Assembly (NCBI GenBank): GCA_004352715.1
Contig: SCFE01000012.1
Location: 321,884 to 385,883 of the forward strand
DNA: 64,000 bases
Origin: Hofstenia miamia
Taxonomy: Eukaryota; Xenacoelomorpha; Acoela
Direction: 5' to 3'
In this document: one piece after another, positions 38,300 to 53,200 of the stretch
Layout of the letters: each line of letters starts with the position of its first letter
How positions within the stretch are numbered: position 1 is the stretch's first letter
Made by a program: the position numbers and the translations under genes
Notes under the pieces: model-generated
What the model was told of the DNA's origin: nothing
Seen by the model: only the letters and a program-made list of their open reading frames with translations
Database searches by the model: none

Positions 38300-41200
38300 A
38301 CTAATTACGAATTCAAATTTTCTGCATGACCGGGTTCTAGAACACTTGTGGACTTGAAATAATTTTCGTCAATAAAAAATACCCTCTCTATATCTGACTG
38401 CTTGCTTCAACTTCCGTAAACGCATTTGTCGAAAAAATGGTATTTGAAGACTAATTTTGGAACATATTTTCAAATTATGGATTATAACCAATGCCAACAA
38501 AAGCTGTTTTTGTGCGTCCTACAGATGGTTTCAGAATAATGTGCTATCAAGAATGATGTACTACAATTGACATACAAAATTTTCGATTTGGGTAATAAAA
38601 ACTGGAAAAAAGGCGGGTAAACTAAAACTACGTGTACTAGTTTCTTTGTATTGTCACAATTGCAGTAATATATAGGTGTCACGCTGTTTTTAAATGTACA
38701 AAGAACTTTGAAAAAGTATTATCGAAAGAATTCTCTTCGCTTACAGTTAAAGACAGCAAGTGGAGACACTGGTTCAATAATTACCAAATGCACAAATTTC
38801 TTGTAATGAGAACAAGATTGGTGAATACTAGATCGCACTTTTGCAAAGAGGGCAACGTGAAATACCAAAGAATTAATGCTGCCGATGTAGTTATTTTATA
38901 AATACGATTATAAGCACAACATAGTTCAATGATTTCGTTTTGTGATGTTAAAGATGTAAGAAATATTTGCTCAAGTCCTTGCAGTGAATACGTTCTATTC
39001 CTATCACTGAATTTGCTAAAAATATTTAAGTACTGGGTACCTGCCAAGCAATATGAAGCGGCTAGTCTACCAGAGAATTGGAGAAATAATAATTTAGAAT
39101 TTATGAGTCCGAGTGGAAATTTATATCATATTGCCTTTGACCATTTTAATAGCATTCACTTATTTTCTTTCAAGAACGAATCGGTTTTGCATACATTTGA
39201 GAAATCAGAAAGCTATTACCGTGGAGTTTCATTTCTAACTGACAACAATCTAATCGCTAGAGTGGAAGATTGCTTTCTGAATATTTTTGACACAACTACT
39301 GGCAAATTACTGAGGAAAATTAAGAGAATCAAAGAAGAGGATGGAAACGATTAGGAAATTGAGAATGAACGCCATCTTGTGTTTGCTTATATTGATTGAA
39401 ATGTAATTTTTAATCAAGATTTAAACATTATTCAATTCTCACTTCACTGAGGTTGGATTCCTTGTTGACCTGTACGTTGAAAACATTTACTAGATTTTGA
39501 AGTTTCCATAATATAAATACGGAATTAATATAATATAAAGGCTTAATGAAAATATATCTTGATTTATGTTTTTAGAGCAAAATATTGACAATTTCTGACT
39601 AAATATTGCATAAGATAAAAATAAAAAATTAGGCGTTGCAGTTTACTTAAAGACAACGACCTTCATTGCAAAATACGAACAAATCATTTGCACATACAGC
39701 CAACAATAACTATAAATATTCATTTTATTAAATATTCTAATTATTGTAAAGGGATAAATTTTCAGGCTTTCAAATCTCATTACATAAGTTAAATTTAGCA
39801 TTTTAATGGTTGCATCTAGTGATTGCCGTGTTTACAATTTGTTTAACATATCTGTTAACCAATTGGTTAAAAACTATAAAAATAATCTCAAAAATTTTTA
39901 ACAGATCTGTTTTATTATCGTTATAATTAATAAATTTCTATAGCTAGTGAAATAGCGTGTATCATAATGCTGAATGAATTTTTTCAACAGCCTAATTTTT
40001 TTCACAAAATCATACGATGCTTTTGCCATTGATTTCTGTTATTCAACAAAGTTTAATAAGAAATATGTTAAGCACATAAATTAGCCAAATGTATTCTTGT
40101 TTCGGTTAAAGTGATCTATTTAACTTACTATGTTAATAATAAGGTTGAGGAATGTGTTTTCCAATAAAATGATATATTATATAATAAATTTACAACGATT
40201 TTTATTCCGGTAATCTCACATACAGTATATTACAAAAATAGGCTAAAAGGGTAAATCGGCCAAATCCTTTACCTTGAATCATACGATATCTACCGAGATT
40301 TTTAAATCATCTTTAAAAACTTAATCGTCCATTTTCCTGAGAGCACACAGCTCTTATTCATTTAAACTCACGACCTCACACCCTTCCCTTGAAGGGCCTC
40401 AAAACAAAAAGCTTGTTCGAAATTATATTTTCTCTATGCAATAATGATTCAACCTCAAAGATTATACTTTTATATGATTCTGCCAAGAAATGAATTCCAA
40501 AAAATAAAAACTTATTGACACGTTAAATAAATTCTACTATAACCGTTAAAGGCAAAACACTCTGCTTGGAATATCTGCAAACTTGAAATATGTTGTTGTC
40601 TAGAATATTCAACATCAAAATATTTTTAGAAAGCAACAATTTTAAGCTGATTATCAAAATTATATGCAAGAATGAAGCTGCACTTTCAGGCGAATTTTGT
40701 ATCTAAGGTTACGGTTTGACTATGCAACTAAATCATACATAATTAAATTTTTCAATCGCAGCTATAATTAATTCATATTAAGAACTTCTTCTCATTTTAA
40801 GTCCCTAAGCATTTTTTCTAAGCTATCAGTTTTACTAATATGAAGTCATTACTGTGGCAACCTTAGTTAAGTCTTATGTTACAATATTTCTTACATCAAA
40901 ACATTCCAAAATAATTGAAAATACTAATCTGTTATTTTTTGTAATTATTCTAGGTACATACCCATCCAAAAAATTATTCCAATGTCCCGGCACTGGATTG
41001 ACATTTTCTGTAAAAAATTCATTCAGTTATTTATCAAAACAATATGTATTTTATTTCCACATGTTATTTTATTGCTTTACCCAGAAATTACTTTCTCTGT
41101 TTGAAAATGCTTGAAGTTTGCACAGTTAAAATACAGCATTATAAAACCTGATTCTGCTTAAAACTATCGAGATTAAAATGAATGCGTACATTAAATTGAA

Positions 41201-44200
41201 TTTAAAAAGTTACGAAATTTGTAATACCGATTGCAAATAAAGGTTTCACTGCGAAACTAGGGTTGCACGCCGTAAGAGATAACAAACGTATTCCAGCGAT
41301 GAGTAGATGTAGCAAAACATCTCAAGCACGTAGTTTCTTAGTACAATTTAATCTTATGAGACGATCGCCCTTGACAGATTGCACAGTGGAAACGCGACCT
41401 GAGTTGTTTACAAGTGAAACAGAATTAGAACAAAAAAGATAGTTCAGCGTTAACATAACTAATTATTAATTGTATAATAAAAAACAAAAAATCAAATTCC
41501 AGCAGTATTCCTAAGTAATTCATAAAACAACAGAAGTTCAACCTTTTAATCGCATAAAATGATGTTTATAAAAAATTGGGTGTACGCACTGTTGTTCACT
41601 TTGGGTTTCGAATGCAATGGAGAAAAACGTTCATTTAATGTCGATATATTTTACCTATTGATGACAATGCCAAGCAATGCCTTCCTCCGGAATTTACGGC
41701 AACTTTAGTGATAAATACATTTTGAATACTCTCGACAAGTGTGGGGCTACCAACAGGGTCATAGTGTCCGAGACCTAATCTTCCGTTGGAACCAAATCCA
41801 GTAGCATATACTTTCCCGTCTGCAGTCACGGCAAAGAGTGTTTGTTCACCACCAACTATTTGAATAGGTCGCAGAGCAGTTAATGCTGAACACACTATGG
41901 GCTCTTTTACTTTTGATCCTTCGACTCCACCGAGTTGACCACGATGATTGTGACCCCAGCCATAAATCGTACCACTCCCACCCCACGATAACGTCCAATC
42001 ATAAGGTCTCCTAAATGTTAAATTATAAATACATGTCTTGAATTTTTATCATATTCTGGAAAATGGGAATTACAGTGTGCAATATAAATATAAATGATTT
42101 ACTGGTTACTGAGTTCTAACATTGTGGGCACAGGCCATGACAAACTTTTGAATGTAAACGTTGAAATGATTAGTTTTAAGTACAAGTAATTAAAAAAAAC
42201 AAAAACCTATTAATAATATTTCCTCATTCATGCTTTCATAATCTTGAGAAAGAGGAATTAAGCAGGAAGACTAGTAAAACGAAAACCAAGATAAAGATCT
42301 AATAAGCTCAACCGATATAACAGGATAAATGTATACATGTATTTGAGGATAAACTAAAAAACGCATAACGTGCCTATTAGCCCAAATGATAAGCTGCTCA
42401 TCATGGCGGAGAGTAAAAAGATCTCGACTTTCATGTTCCTCTGAATACTCATAATCGGATGCTGATAAATCAATAATTTTTTTCCGAACCCGTGTACGAA
42501 ATGATCGCGGTAAAGGTTCAATGTGTGAAGCGAGCGACCGGGACACTCTGCGAGCGCGACAATACTTGTGAAACCAATTCCACTGTGGATCTGTACTGCA
42601 ATGGGGAGAATCGTCTAGTCCAATGTCGCATCCCAATGAAACCAATTCCTTCATATTAATCAATTAAAACCATTTAAATGCAGAACGTATATATTGCAAC
42701 AAATATCATTGGAGAAACTCACCTTGAAAAAAGGAGTGTGCATCAAATGCTTACCACCACGCACCAATGGCTCTTCGTATTCATACTGCATTAGAATTGC
42801 ATGAGGGAGGCTCTTAACAAACGCCACCAAGCGGTTTGGTAATGAAATGGATTGCTTGTGAAACAGACAACCAGACAGCTTAGGTAAATACTTATGTTCC
42901 TCAAAGCACTGTCGGAGAGTTTTCAGACCCCATAACCGTTGTTGAGCACCTAAATAAAAACCACCGATATTTGACAAGAAAGAATTTGAATGATATTTTA
43001 TGAAGAATGGAAAAAGATTCTTCATTTTATAATACTCCCCGACCTATGCAATACAAATATTTCAAATCTCATGACAATCTATTTCAGCCTGTTATTTTAG
43101 TCAGTAATTTGAAAGTTTTTGCCTAATTTGGCGCCTACACAACTACGTATGATTGTACTCACATTTATCCGTCAATCAAGTTCGTAAAAAAGGCTTTGAT
43201 TAGCATAAATAAAAATTCTGAAGGCAAAACAATTAAAAGAAATAATACTTTTCCAACTCTCTCGAACCATTTAGTGGCAAAATACATGTTTGAAGAAGTA
43301 GGTAAAATGCATATAGAAATAAGCGATGAGATATACGATTTATATGTATTAATAATAGAATTATGATTTTCTACACATTTTCAAATTCCGGATATAAACT
43401 TTTCATAATCATTATTTGACTAAAACTTAAAAATGTGTCAACTACATGAAATTAAATTCAAGAGATAAAAACCACGATATATTCTAGTACTTTTAAACTT
43501 TTATTTTTTTCATTGAACATCAAACACTAAAAACGTTTCCTAATTTAGACACATTAAAATATTATGTTATAAAAGTAGGATGCAATTTTGAAAATTACCA
43601 AGAATTGAAATTTGTGTGCATTGTGCTAGTGATGCGTATAATTCAGGCAACACCCGTTCGCTCACAACAGCCGGTTTTATATCAAAACTGAGAAGTACAC
43701 GAACTAAATGTATAGATGGCGTCGCTAATATGGCCTTATCACTAAGATGGCAATCAACTAAAGAATGAAATGGCGTTGGTGTAAAAATAGGATAGACAGT
43801 AAAACGCCAACCCCAACCATTGACAGATGAATCGCTCATAAAAGTCCACTTTACCTCGTCACCAAGAACATTGACTTCTGTGCACCAATATTGCCATTCA
43901 CGGCCTAAATGCATATTCTAGAGCAATTAAATACTTGACTTGAGATATTTACGAAAAACGTTTGATTATAATGAACAAAGGAGGGTTGGCACAATAACTA
44001 AAAATAGCTTTAATTGTAAAAACATTTATAAACTGGATAAAATAAAAATGTACATCAGAGCTTAACCTTCAAAGTTTAAACAATATATGGTATTAAATTA
44101 TTCTTAAAAACACATTGAAACTATCAACTTCACACTTTTGATAACTACTTTGCAAAAGTCTCAGTACATGGAATAGAAATCATCTTCATACAACTTCCAG

Positions 44201-47200
44201 ATTGATAATTTTTAGATGGAAGAGATTTCGTTTCGATTTAGATGCGTTTACTCAAATTATGTTTACGCTCCTAAATTGCTCCCCAATTTTTTTCATATAA
44301 CAGTCTACTATTTAATCTTATTCACCTTGTGCTAACTTGTTATAAGTTTCAACATTCTAGTCTTATTCCATTCTCTGACGATCGGCACGAGTGCATCACT
44401 TCTTCACATTTGTAAACTTCTGAACTATACTCTCAATATTTTCATTCTATGGTTCGTATTTGATAATCTTGAAGATGTAAAAGAGTTAATTCAAGTGTTT
44501 TCTCATTGGTTCCTTGGAGATGTTGATAATCATTTGTGTTCGTACGGAATCCACTATGATATTTACCGCAATCAAAAGATTTCGTTCGAGCTGTTCGACC
44601 ATGACCTGGTCCTAAGAATAAAAAACCTTGACATTTTTTCTGCGATCACATTGGACTAATCAGTAAAAGTTGAATTGCGGTTCACATTTTCAACGGTTCA
44701 CATTTTCAATTTATTCTTCTTGTAGAAAGATTTCCAGGGGCTTCCAGCTTCATAAAGTGGTCACATTTGTCAACTTAACGGAGTTGCAGAACCCGATGAG
44801 ATGCATTTATTTTGTGAATGCACCACATTTACATGATCACGCACGTGCTTTGTATTTATAAAGAAATATTAGGAATAACAATGAAAGAAAAATTCAGCAA
44901 ATTTAATGTCAAATTTACAAATATAAATATGAAATATAAGCGATAGTTGTTCCCAAGAATGGGAAATATTATACAGATATGTTTTGATTTTGGTTATTTG
45001 TTCATTGTACATTCATAAACGTAAGCTATATGTAACATAAATGAATTTTTGACAATCTGGATTTGCTTGAGGATTATTTGGTTTTGAATAAGGACAATTT
45101 TAACTTGAAACGATATAGTTCAAATTTATGTGTCATTTACCTAACTTTGTTAAAAAGTCTGCACTTTTCACTCATATCTACTCACATTACTAGTTTTCTG
45201 TGGTCACCCATTTCATATATTTTGTATTTTGCATGGACTTCCTTAACTTGTATTATTTCAAATATAAAGTACATTTAAAAAATCATTTAAAACAATCCTC
45301 AAAGCCCATGATAAAAATGGACCTACCATACCATAAAGTTTAAATGCCTAAATAATAAGTCTCAGAGTGAAAATTCAACCAATCGCATATGCATTACTAA
45401 AATGCTAACCTGATTTAGTGGCGACAATATTTCCATTGCTATTCCTTAATACTAGATTATCATGATTGCGTTCAGTAGAACATGAGCGGTCAAATTCGAT
45501 GTGAAGTTCCTGGGCACCAGCAATTCGAACGGTATCCGACTGGTAGGTGTCGTCAGCATACGGATGCGCGCTCTCAACAACAACCGGTTGGCACATGGCA
45601 CGGCCATTTCTCGCTTCGGCGACGACTTCTTCTAGCACCGCAATGCAAGTGTCTAATATGCTTTCAGCTACCTATATAAATTTATGTTAGCTACATTATT
45701 TTATAGGTTAAATCTTGGTCCAATGTAATCAATCATGGTTATGAATATACGTGCACGTTGGAATAAGCATAAAATCTCCAGTATCAGTTAAAACTGACTG
45801 AATAATTGCTAAGATTTTCTTCAGAGATTTCGTCATGTGAATTCACATTTTTATAGGATTAACAGTAAAAGCGTATTTCTTCTTTCGGATTTATTAATGA
45901 GTACAATTTTCAGGTTGATGTTAGTTAAAAACTCACAGAATCATAATAAACTAAAAACATGGTAGCGACGCCTAGCTGCTATACAACGATTATGAGCTCG
46001 ATTTTGCTTTTGCCACTTGAATAATGGAGGCATGTCTACGCAAATAATCAATTCAGAAAAAATCAAAAATCTTATTTTTATAACTTCTGAAGATAACCTT
46101 AAATTCTCGAAAAATAAGCAAATAATGTTACACTATAACCACTCAGAGGATGAAGATTTTTTCCTTAAGCCATGTAACTGGTATTGTGGCTCATTGGCGT
46201 GATTTAATAATGGGTTTTTGTTAACCCAAAAATCTTGAGCGATCTTGGGGCGAAGTCTAATATACAAGATTGCAAATTTCAATTTTTTGTAATAGAAGCA
46301 GGTCGTGTTTTACAAATAACTTCTGAAAATATAATTAGTCATAGCAACTTTAAATACAGAAAAAAATTTCTTAGGATTATTTGTTTCTTTGCAACAAAAC
46401 CAAGATTGAAAAATTCACCCAATACTTTCATTCTTGGGTTTGTTACCCAAAACTAACCAAAACATAAGATTTTGAGTAAACTTAACATCACCTCTTCAGC
46501 TGATTATTTCATTGTTCAACTAAATCTATTCGACTTAGTAAACTTACAATAACATAACTTGCTGATAATTATATATAAATATTTTACGAAAATAAAGGAT
46601 CTGACCTCTAAATAGGTTTGTGACATCGCCTTAACTACAAGTGAAATCACTTCAAGGGAACGTTGAGATTCCGAAAACATTGATAGTTTAATCATATCGA
46701 TAAGATAGTTGACATCATGAGGTCGGAGACGTTTAGAAAACAAATTCATATCCGGAGGATCAACTGAGGTTGTCAAAGTTTTCGGGAGCGATAACTAAAA
46801 AACGTGTTTATTTTAAAACCTATAATAGATACCCGACATACCTCTTCAAACGATGTGATTGTTTCTGGTTGTATTTGAGTGGTAGAAGCTTTGATTACAA
46901 CTTTGTCAGAAGATGTGTTTCTATTGTAATTGATGATGTTCATCTCGGCGTCAATCGGATGATGTATTTTAGTGTTTTGCAATGCGGCAATTACTAATTC
47001 TCTAAAAAACATTTTATCATAACAAAGTATCTACGTCTATAGATTTTACACAAATATATGACAAAATGACCTTTGATCGAGTAAGATATCCAAAAACTTA
47101 AAATTGGTGAGCTTAAATCCGGCATACTTTCATGCATTTAAACAACACACATTTTGAAAGAAACTGCAAAGTCCATTTTTAGCTGCGAAACAACCTCCCG

Positions 47201-50200
47201 TTATGTTTTTTTCCACATAAGATGAATTCCCATATATATTCTAGAAATTTTGCATGACACAGTATCTTTGCATCATCTATCTTCATGTCTATTATTTCCG
47301 GGATTCATTCAGTTTTCAACTTATAGCAAATAAATTCTTTTTTAAAAAACCGGGGCTTACAATAAAAATCCAAAAATGTAATATTTGATGAAATCCAATA
47401 GAGGTACAAAATAATATTTTTAATTTTTCTGAATTAGAAATACCTGGAATGGAGAATTTGAAAAGCGTTGCACACATAAAGCAAGGCTTTTGTTCTGGCA
47501 GCATTGGAATTAAGATGAATAATCATTGAGGCGAGTGAGCACCTAGCGTTGCTTTTTTTCTNAAAATCCAAAAATGTAATATTTGATCAAAATCCAATAG
47601 AGGTACAAAATACTATTTTAATTTTTCTGAATTAGAAATACCTGGAATGGAGAATTTGAAAAGCGTTGCACACATAAAGCAAGGCTTTTGTTCTGGCAGC
47701 ATTGGAATTAAGATGAATAATCATTGAGGCGAGTGAGCACCTAGCGTTGCTTTTTTTCTGATGGGAAACCATATTAGTTGCATAGGCGTTGCATTCAGCC
47801 AACGAATATCCAGAATCATTAGAACCAAGTGAATCATTGTTGTTTGTGAACAGAACTGGCTCATGTTTCGTGAACGGTCCCGGTTCCCCATAAGTCCATG
47901 CAATACTATGGGAAGAACCACATGCTATCTTTTGAATTCTGACACCATCGAGACCTGCCACTCGCACTGGCATTGTATTAGGGGCGGTTTCTCCAGTTCC
48001 TTGCTGACCATGATCGTTGTCACCCCAACACCAAACCTAATATTTTAAAACAACTAGAAAAAGTTACAAAACATAAGATAACACTCGTTTACAAACCTGA
48101 AAACTAAAACACTCTTCAAATCAAACTTTAAACATATTAGGAGATTTGCATACTAATACTACCTAAATCTATTATGCAGATGAAAAAAATACATGATGAA
48201 TTCAAAAAAGGATAATATAACTAAAATTGTGATTAAACTATGAGAGCAGAGAAATTAGTCATTTTACTGTAAACTCAAAGTACGTGTTTTCTTTAATGTG
48301 AAAACCTAGTCGGACGTATAATGCAAAGAATTTACCTTTCAATTCTGCATTAAAATAGATTATAAACTCAAAAAGTTTATTGGTTACATATCTAAAACTT
48401 TCATTTGTATAACAACATATGACAGTTTGGAATTACAATTAAGTATTATCAACAGGAAAATGTGAATTTAACTGAAAATAAGTTATCGACGTATATATTT
48501 TATGCAAAGAATCACATTGGATCAACGAATGAAGTTTCAAGAATTAAAAGTATATAATTTATGAAAATTACAAAATTCAAAGTGAGATAACTTGAGTAGA
48601 TTCAATATTAGAAATCTTTCAAAATCCTACAAATCCGTGAGTAAAAGGTAAGAAAATACCAATAATTTCGAACTATGGTCATCCAGCCAGCATCCGGATA
48701 CAATGGGGAATTAATAAAACCTTAAAAAGTAGTTGCCAAGAAAAATGAAGAGGATACAAAAGTGCAAAAATTACTTTTGAACATTTAAAAAGAATACTAT
48801 AGAAAAATCCACACAAATCAATGCTGACTTAACAAATGGACATTTTTTACAATTTTTGGTATTTTTTACAACATTGATAGAACGATCTTCAATCGCAAAG
48901 TAGGTAATTGAATTATTGCCAAAAGCAAAACCATGCACTATTACACGATAAAAAACTAACTTCTCCTTTATCAGTGAGTGCCAGACAATGAAGTGCTCCA
49001 ACTGCCACATCGATAATCTTTTTCCCTTTCAATCCTTCCACCAACATTGGTTTACGCACGTGATTGTCGACATTGTGGCCCAAACGGAAATAATCACATT
49101 TTCCCCTAAATCAAAGATAATTACGGTTCAATAACTATATATAGTTTGTAAAACTTATTTTGCACCATGCATGAGACAAATTTATTAAACTATATCAAGG
49201 ATAAAATACCAACACAGTAAAGCAAATCTTAAGCAACTTTGGCAAACAGTTGCTTGACGAAAAACTGTGTGTGTGTACATGTTCAGTGGAGCTAAGGCTG
49301 TATATTGCATAATAAGCATAACTAACATTTTGCGGCGAGTATAGGAGTACGGACATCTAGCCTAGGAAATCTAAAAATATTCTCAAATATGTGGTCCCAG
49401 TTCCTTTTTTATGAATCCGTTTCATGTTAGTTCTCATCCCACTGAAATATTTAATCGCAGTTCCCAGTCCAATGGAACTGGAGAACCAATTGCAGTCTAC
49501 CAGTGCCCACTATAAATTTACTATATATTTGCAACAAAATAAGCAGTGGTCATGTTTCCCATTAGAAAGTCTCCACAAAAAATGGCAATTATATTATATG
49601 TAAGAAACGTCAAATCTTGTCAGTTGATATCTACATGATTTTTGCAATTCACCACAAAGATTTCAAATCATCAGAAGTAAATATTCAATTGTAATGATAT
49701 AAGTCAAATTATTAAAGTTGCACAATGATTAACTAGAGACATAAAAGAAGATAATGTTGATGGATCATTTATTATAAACGCATACCAAGTGTATACTTCT
49801 CCATGACATGTCAGAGCCACAGAAAACTGAGCGCCACATCCAATGCTAATAACACCCAGATTAGATAGCTTTTCAATTGGCTTAGGCACTGATACGCTAT
49901 CGCTACCGCCGTGACCTAGTTTACCGAAATCTCCATCACCCCATGAATATACGACTCCGTCTTCTGTGCGACAAATTGTTTGCGAATCTCGACTTCCGCA
50001 GGCTACTTGACTTACACGACAATCAGCAAACGCCGAAACCTAAATATTTTTATTATACTAAATTTCATTTTATTATATTATTGAAAAAAAATCGTTTTTC
50101 ATTTACACTAACGGCCACAAGCTAGTAAGGAATTCAACACAAGAGCTATAAGCTGAATTTTTCTAGTTATAGACATGATGGTTAAATACATCGACAGAAA

Positions 50201-53200
50201 AAAGTTGCAAGAATCATTTTACATAATGTAAACATATTGATTATATAAAAAGTAACAATTCATATTACAGTTGTAATGCCCCCAACAACTTGATTGACTA
50301 AATCGTAAATTGCTACTACTTCATCATAGCAAAACTTTCATGGATAGGGATTACTTGTGCCCATTGTAATCAAATGTAATGACCTTTTTAGGTTTAAGTT
50401 GAGTGAAGCTATCTCCATGTCCGAGTCTTCCATATTCACCAAGACCCCATGTGTACAAATCACCTGAAGTGGAAATTGCTGCACTGTGAGAAGAGCCGCA
50501 TGCGACATCTCTAATCCGAATGCTTTTAAAATACTCGATCGGCGTGGGGTGTTCACAGTTCAATCGGTTGCCATGGCCAAGCTTTCCATCCTCACCGTCA
50601 CCCCATGAGAAGACCTATAATGTGGTGTAAGTATCAAACATTAGTTAGAAATTTAATATACCAATGGACATAAAATGCTTGCCGCAATAATCGTAAATCA
50701 ACATAATGTGCGGACTGGCTTCAAAGGGATTAAATAATATCAAATGTTTATGGAAGATAAAATAGAGGACTATAAACGTTCTAACAGTTGATAGTTCATT
50801 TTAGAATAATGAATTATAAATCACGTACTTTACCGTTCGCCGTAAGAGCTAAACAGTGCTTGCCACCACAATGTACAGCAACTTTTTTAACAGTGAATTG
50901 GGAAAGAGTAGTAAGTTGGAGTGGATACGTAACGCTTCCAATACTTCCTAAGCCAAGTCTACAATCAACAGACTCTCCACATGCAAACAGACGACCATCT
51001 TGCGTCACTAAAACATTTCGATATGAACTATTTGAAAATATCTCGGGATAGTTATCAGAACACACCTACAAATAAACTTTTAGTTCCTCCGGTGATCTGG
51101 GAGATGCTCATCTTCGATAGAAAATCATTGAGGTGAGGACAACGCGCTTTTGAACCACGAACACCTCCAAGTTGATCTTTATCATTAAGACCCCACACAT
51201 ATACCTTACAATTGGAATCTTTAGCATACTCTTTAGCAGAAGCGCTTCTAAAGTTTTTACCATCAAAATATATTGTGTGTAGTAGAAGCAGTTGTAATAA
51301 GGAAACATTTTAAATATCAATCCTACCGAACTAATGAAGCACTTTCTTCTTCAAAATCTCCAACTACAAAAGATGATAACGAAAAGTGTTCTTCACTTGA
51401 GATTTTACGACCAATCAGATTGAGACCCCTTATCTTGGTATCAATTCCAGAGTTTTTGCATTGGCGAATGTTAATTTGCACATATCTAAAAAATAGAATG
51501 TAAATGCAACCAATTTTACTTGGAAATTAATCAATTTACAAATTTCTAAACCTTTCAAACAATAATTCCAATTCACGTTTGCAGAAAAAATTAATTCTAA
51601 TTTTAAATGAAAGCCAAAACTCACGAGTAGAATTGTCGAAGATCGTTGAGAAGGTAGTCGAACTCAGGGTTTTTTATCATAATTGCTTCCCGTTCTGTAA
51701 GTTTATCAGGCGCGTCACCAACAGACACAACAACACATGAGGGAAGATAACTGCTGTCATCACTGTTTAGCAGGAGATGGAGCTTGTAAATCGCAATATC
51801 CGGCTTTATTTTCAATAATATCCAATGCTAATAGATACTGTTTAGTAATGGAGAGTTAAAAACTTTCTAAAGCTATACGACAGGAAAAAATATAAACCGA
51901 ACCTTTCCTTGATCACCGCTGCTTTGCCAATACGTAAGTGGATTCTCATCATACAGATTGTGAATTAGTGCTTCATTGGAAGACGCGGTGATACTTTCAA
52001 CGCACTTGTTCCAATCGTAAACTAGCACCGACCCGGAACGAGTACGAACAGGCGGCTTTTGTGATTGAAGTTTTTTCATTTCCGTAGCTAAATGCTGTCA
52101 TAAAAATTAAGAAAAACTACGTAAACAATTCCAACGTCAAGTAAACAAAGTTCAATTCTGAAAAATCTGTTTTCAGTGATACAGAAAATGTCCAAATGAA
52201 ACTGAAGAAGGCTTTAAGTTCAAGATTATATTAGCAACTATCGTCAGGCATTTATAAGCATCATCCGAGGTTATCTGTTCTACATTACGAGTCTAACAAG
52301 ATCAGTCATATTAGTAAAAGTTTGGGTTATTATAGAGACAAATCATCAGGTCCCTGTATTATTGTTTTGCTTGTAAGTTCTTAGTCTTTAAATAAACATA
52401 AAAAGCCATATTCTTGTAGCAGAATTAATAAAAAAGGTGAAACCTAATTAAATATATCATCTTGCATACTAATAAATATTTTATACAACATTGAGCTGAA
52501 AATAACCTGGTAATCTCAGAGTTCTTCTTGGAACCCGTCGTCTAATTGATGGATTTACAGCTAAAACATGAGTAGGTGTTATTTCTACTACAATTTACAA
52601 AAACAAGCCTTTTACACGGATTATACTTTAAGCGGTCATTGGATTTAAATGGATGCACAACCAAATAAATGACAGCAATACTGAAAAGGTTTAATCAGAA
52701 AACTACACATTCAAAATCATAAATCAGAAAGTTGACAATTTTTTGTAAAATATGAAAAATTGAATTAAGTTTAAAATTATTTAAAATAATACGAGATTCT
52801 GAAGAAGTAGGAAGCTCATTATTGGATGTCGAAGCCGCTTCATTAGGAGAAGAATCTATCAATTCAACGTGAATGTATCGCACCCAATATGAGCCACCTT
52901 TTAGCTCCCACTCAACTTGAACGTTGAGATCATGAAGTCCATCACGATCAAGCTAAACAAAAATCCACTTATTTTTTCAATTTGGACGCATCACTAATTG
53001 GCAAATGCCAAAAACTCATGAATTCCCAATGAATTTCAAATGATAAGGAAAAGAAAATTGAAAAGTTAATATAAAACGACTCAAAAGGTAAGACTTTCCA
53101 TACCTTCAGAACAGTACCGAAATCGCCCTCAACGACTTCTTCGTAAGATCGACAACAGCGCACTTTTGTTCCTATTTTGATCATATCGCGAATGTAAAGA

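Larger units (their letters stand above)
36552..41654. other. HERC2 RLD3 intron with repeats, gap and ORFs
   Basis: A 5.1-kb intron. It contains the repeat-like ORF and GC-rich inverted repeat (37259-37690), the microsatellite with a gap (38038-38295) and the plus-strand ORF at 38929-39354. A short frame at 40854-41114 shows no domain. I see no other exon. Confidence 0.6.

Noticed and set aside
38012-38329. Open frames on both strands across the (TATC)n tract and N-run
   Set aside because: They consist of repeat codons and undetermined bases, so they are artefacts of the gap.
45482-45679. Plus-strand frame of 65 codons
   Set aside because: Shadow of the HERC2 linker exon 45410-45671.
47444-47561. 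A separate duplicated HERC2 exon
   Set aside because: It is copied base for base including flanking intron and ends at an N. An unmerged contig overlap explains it better than a second exon.
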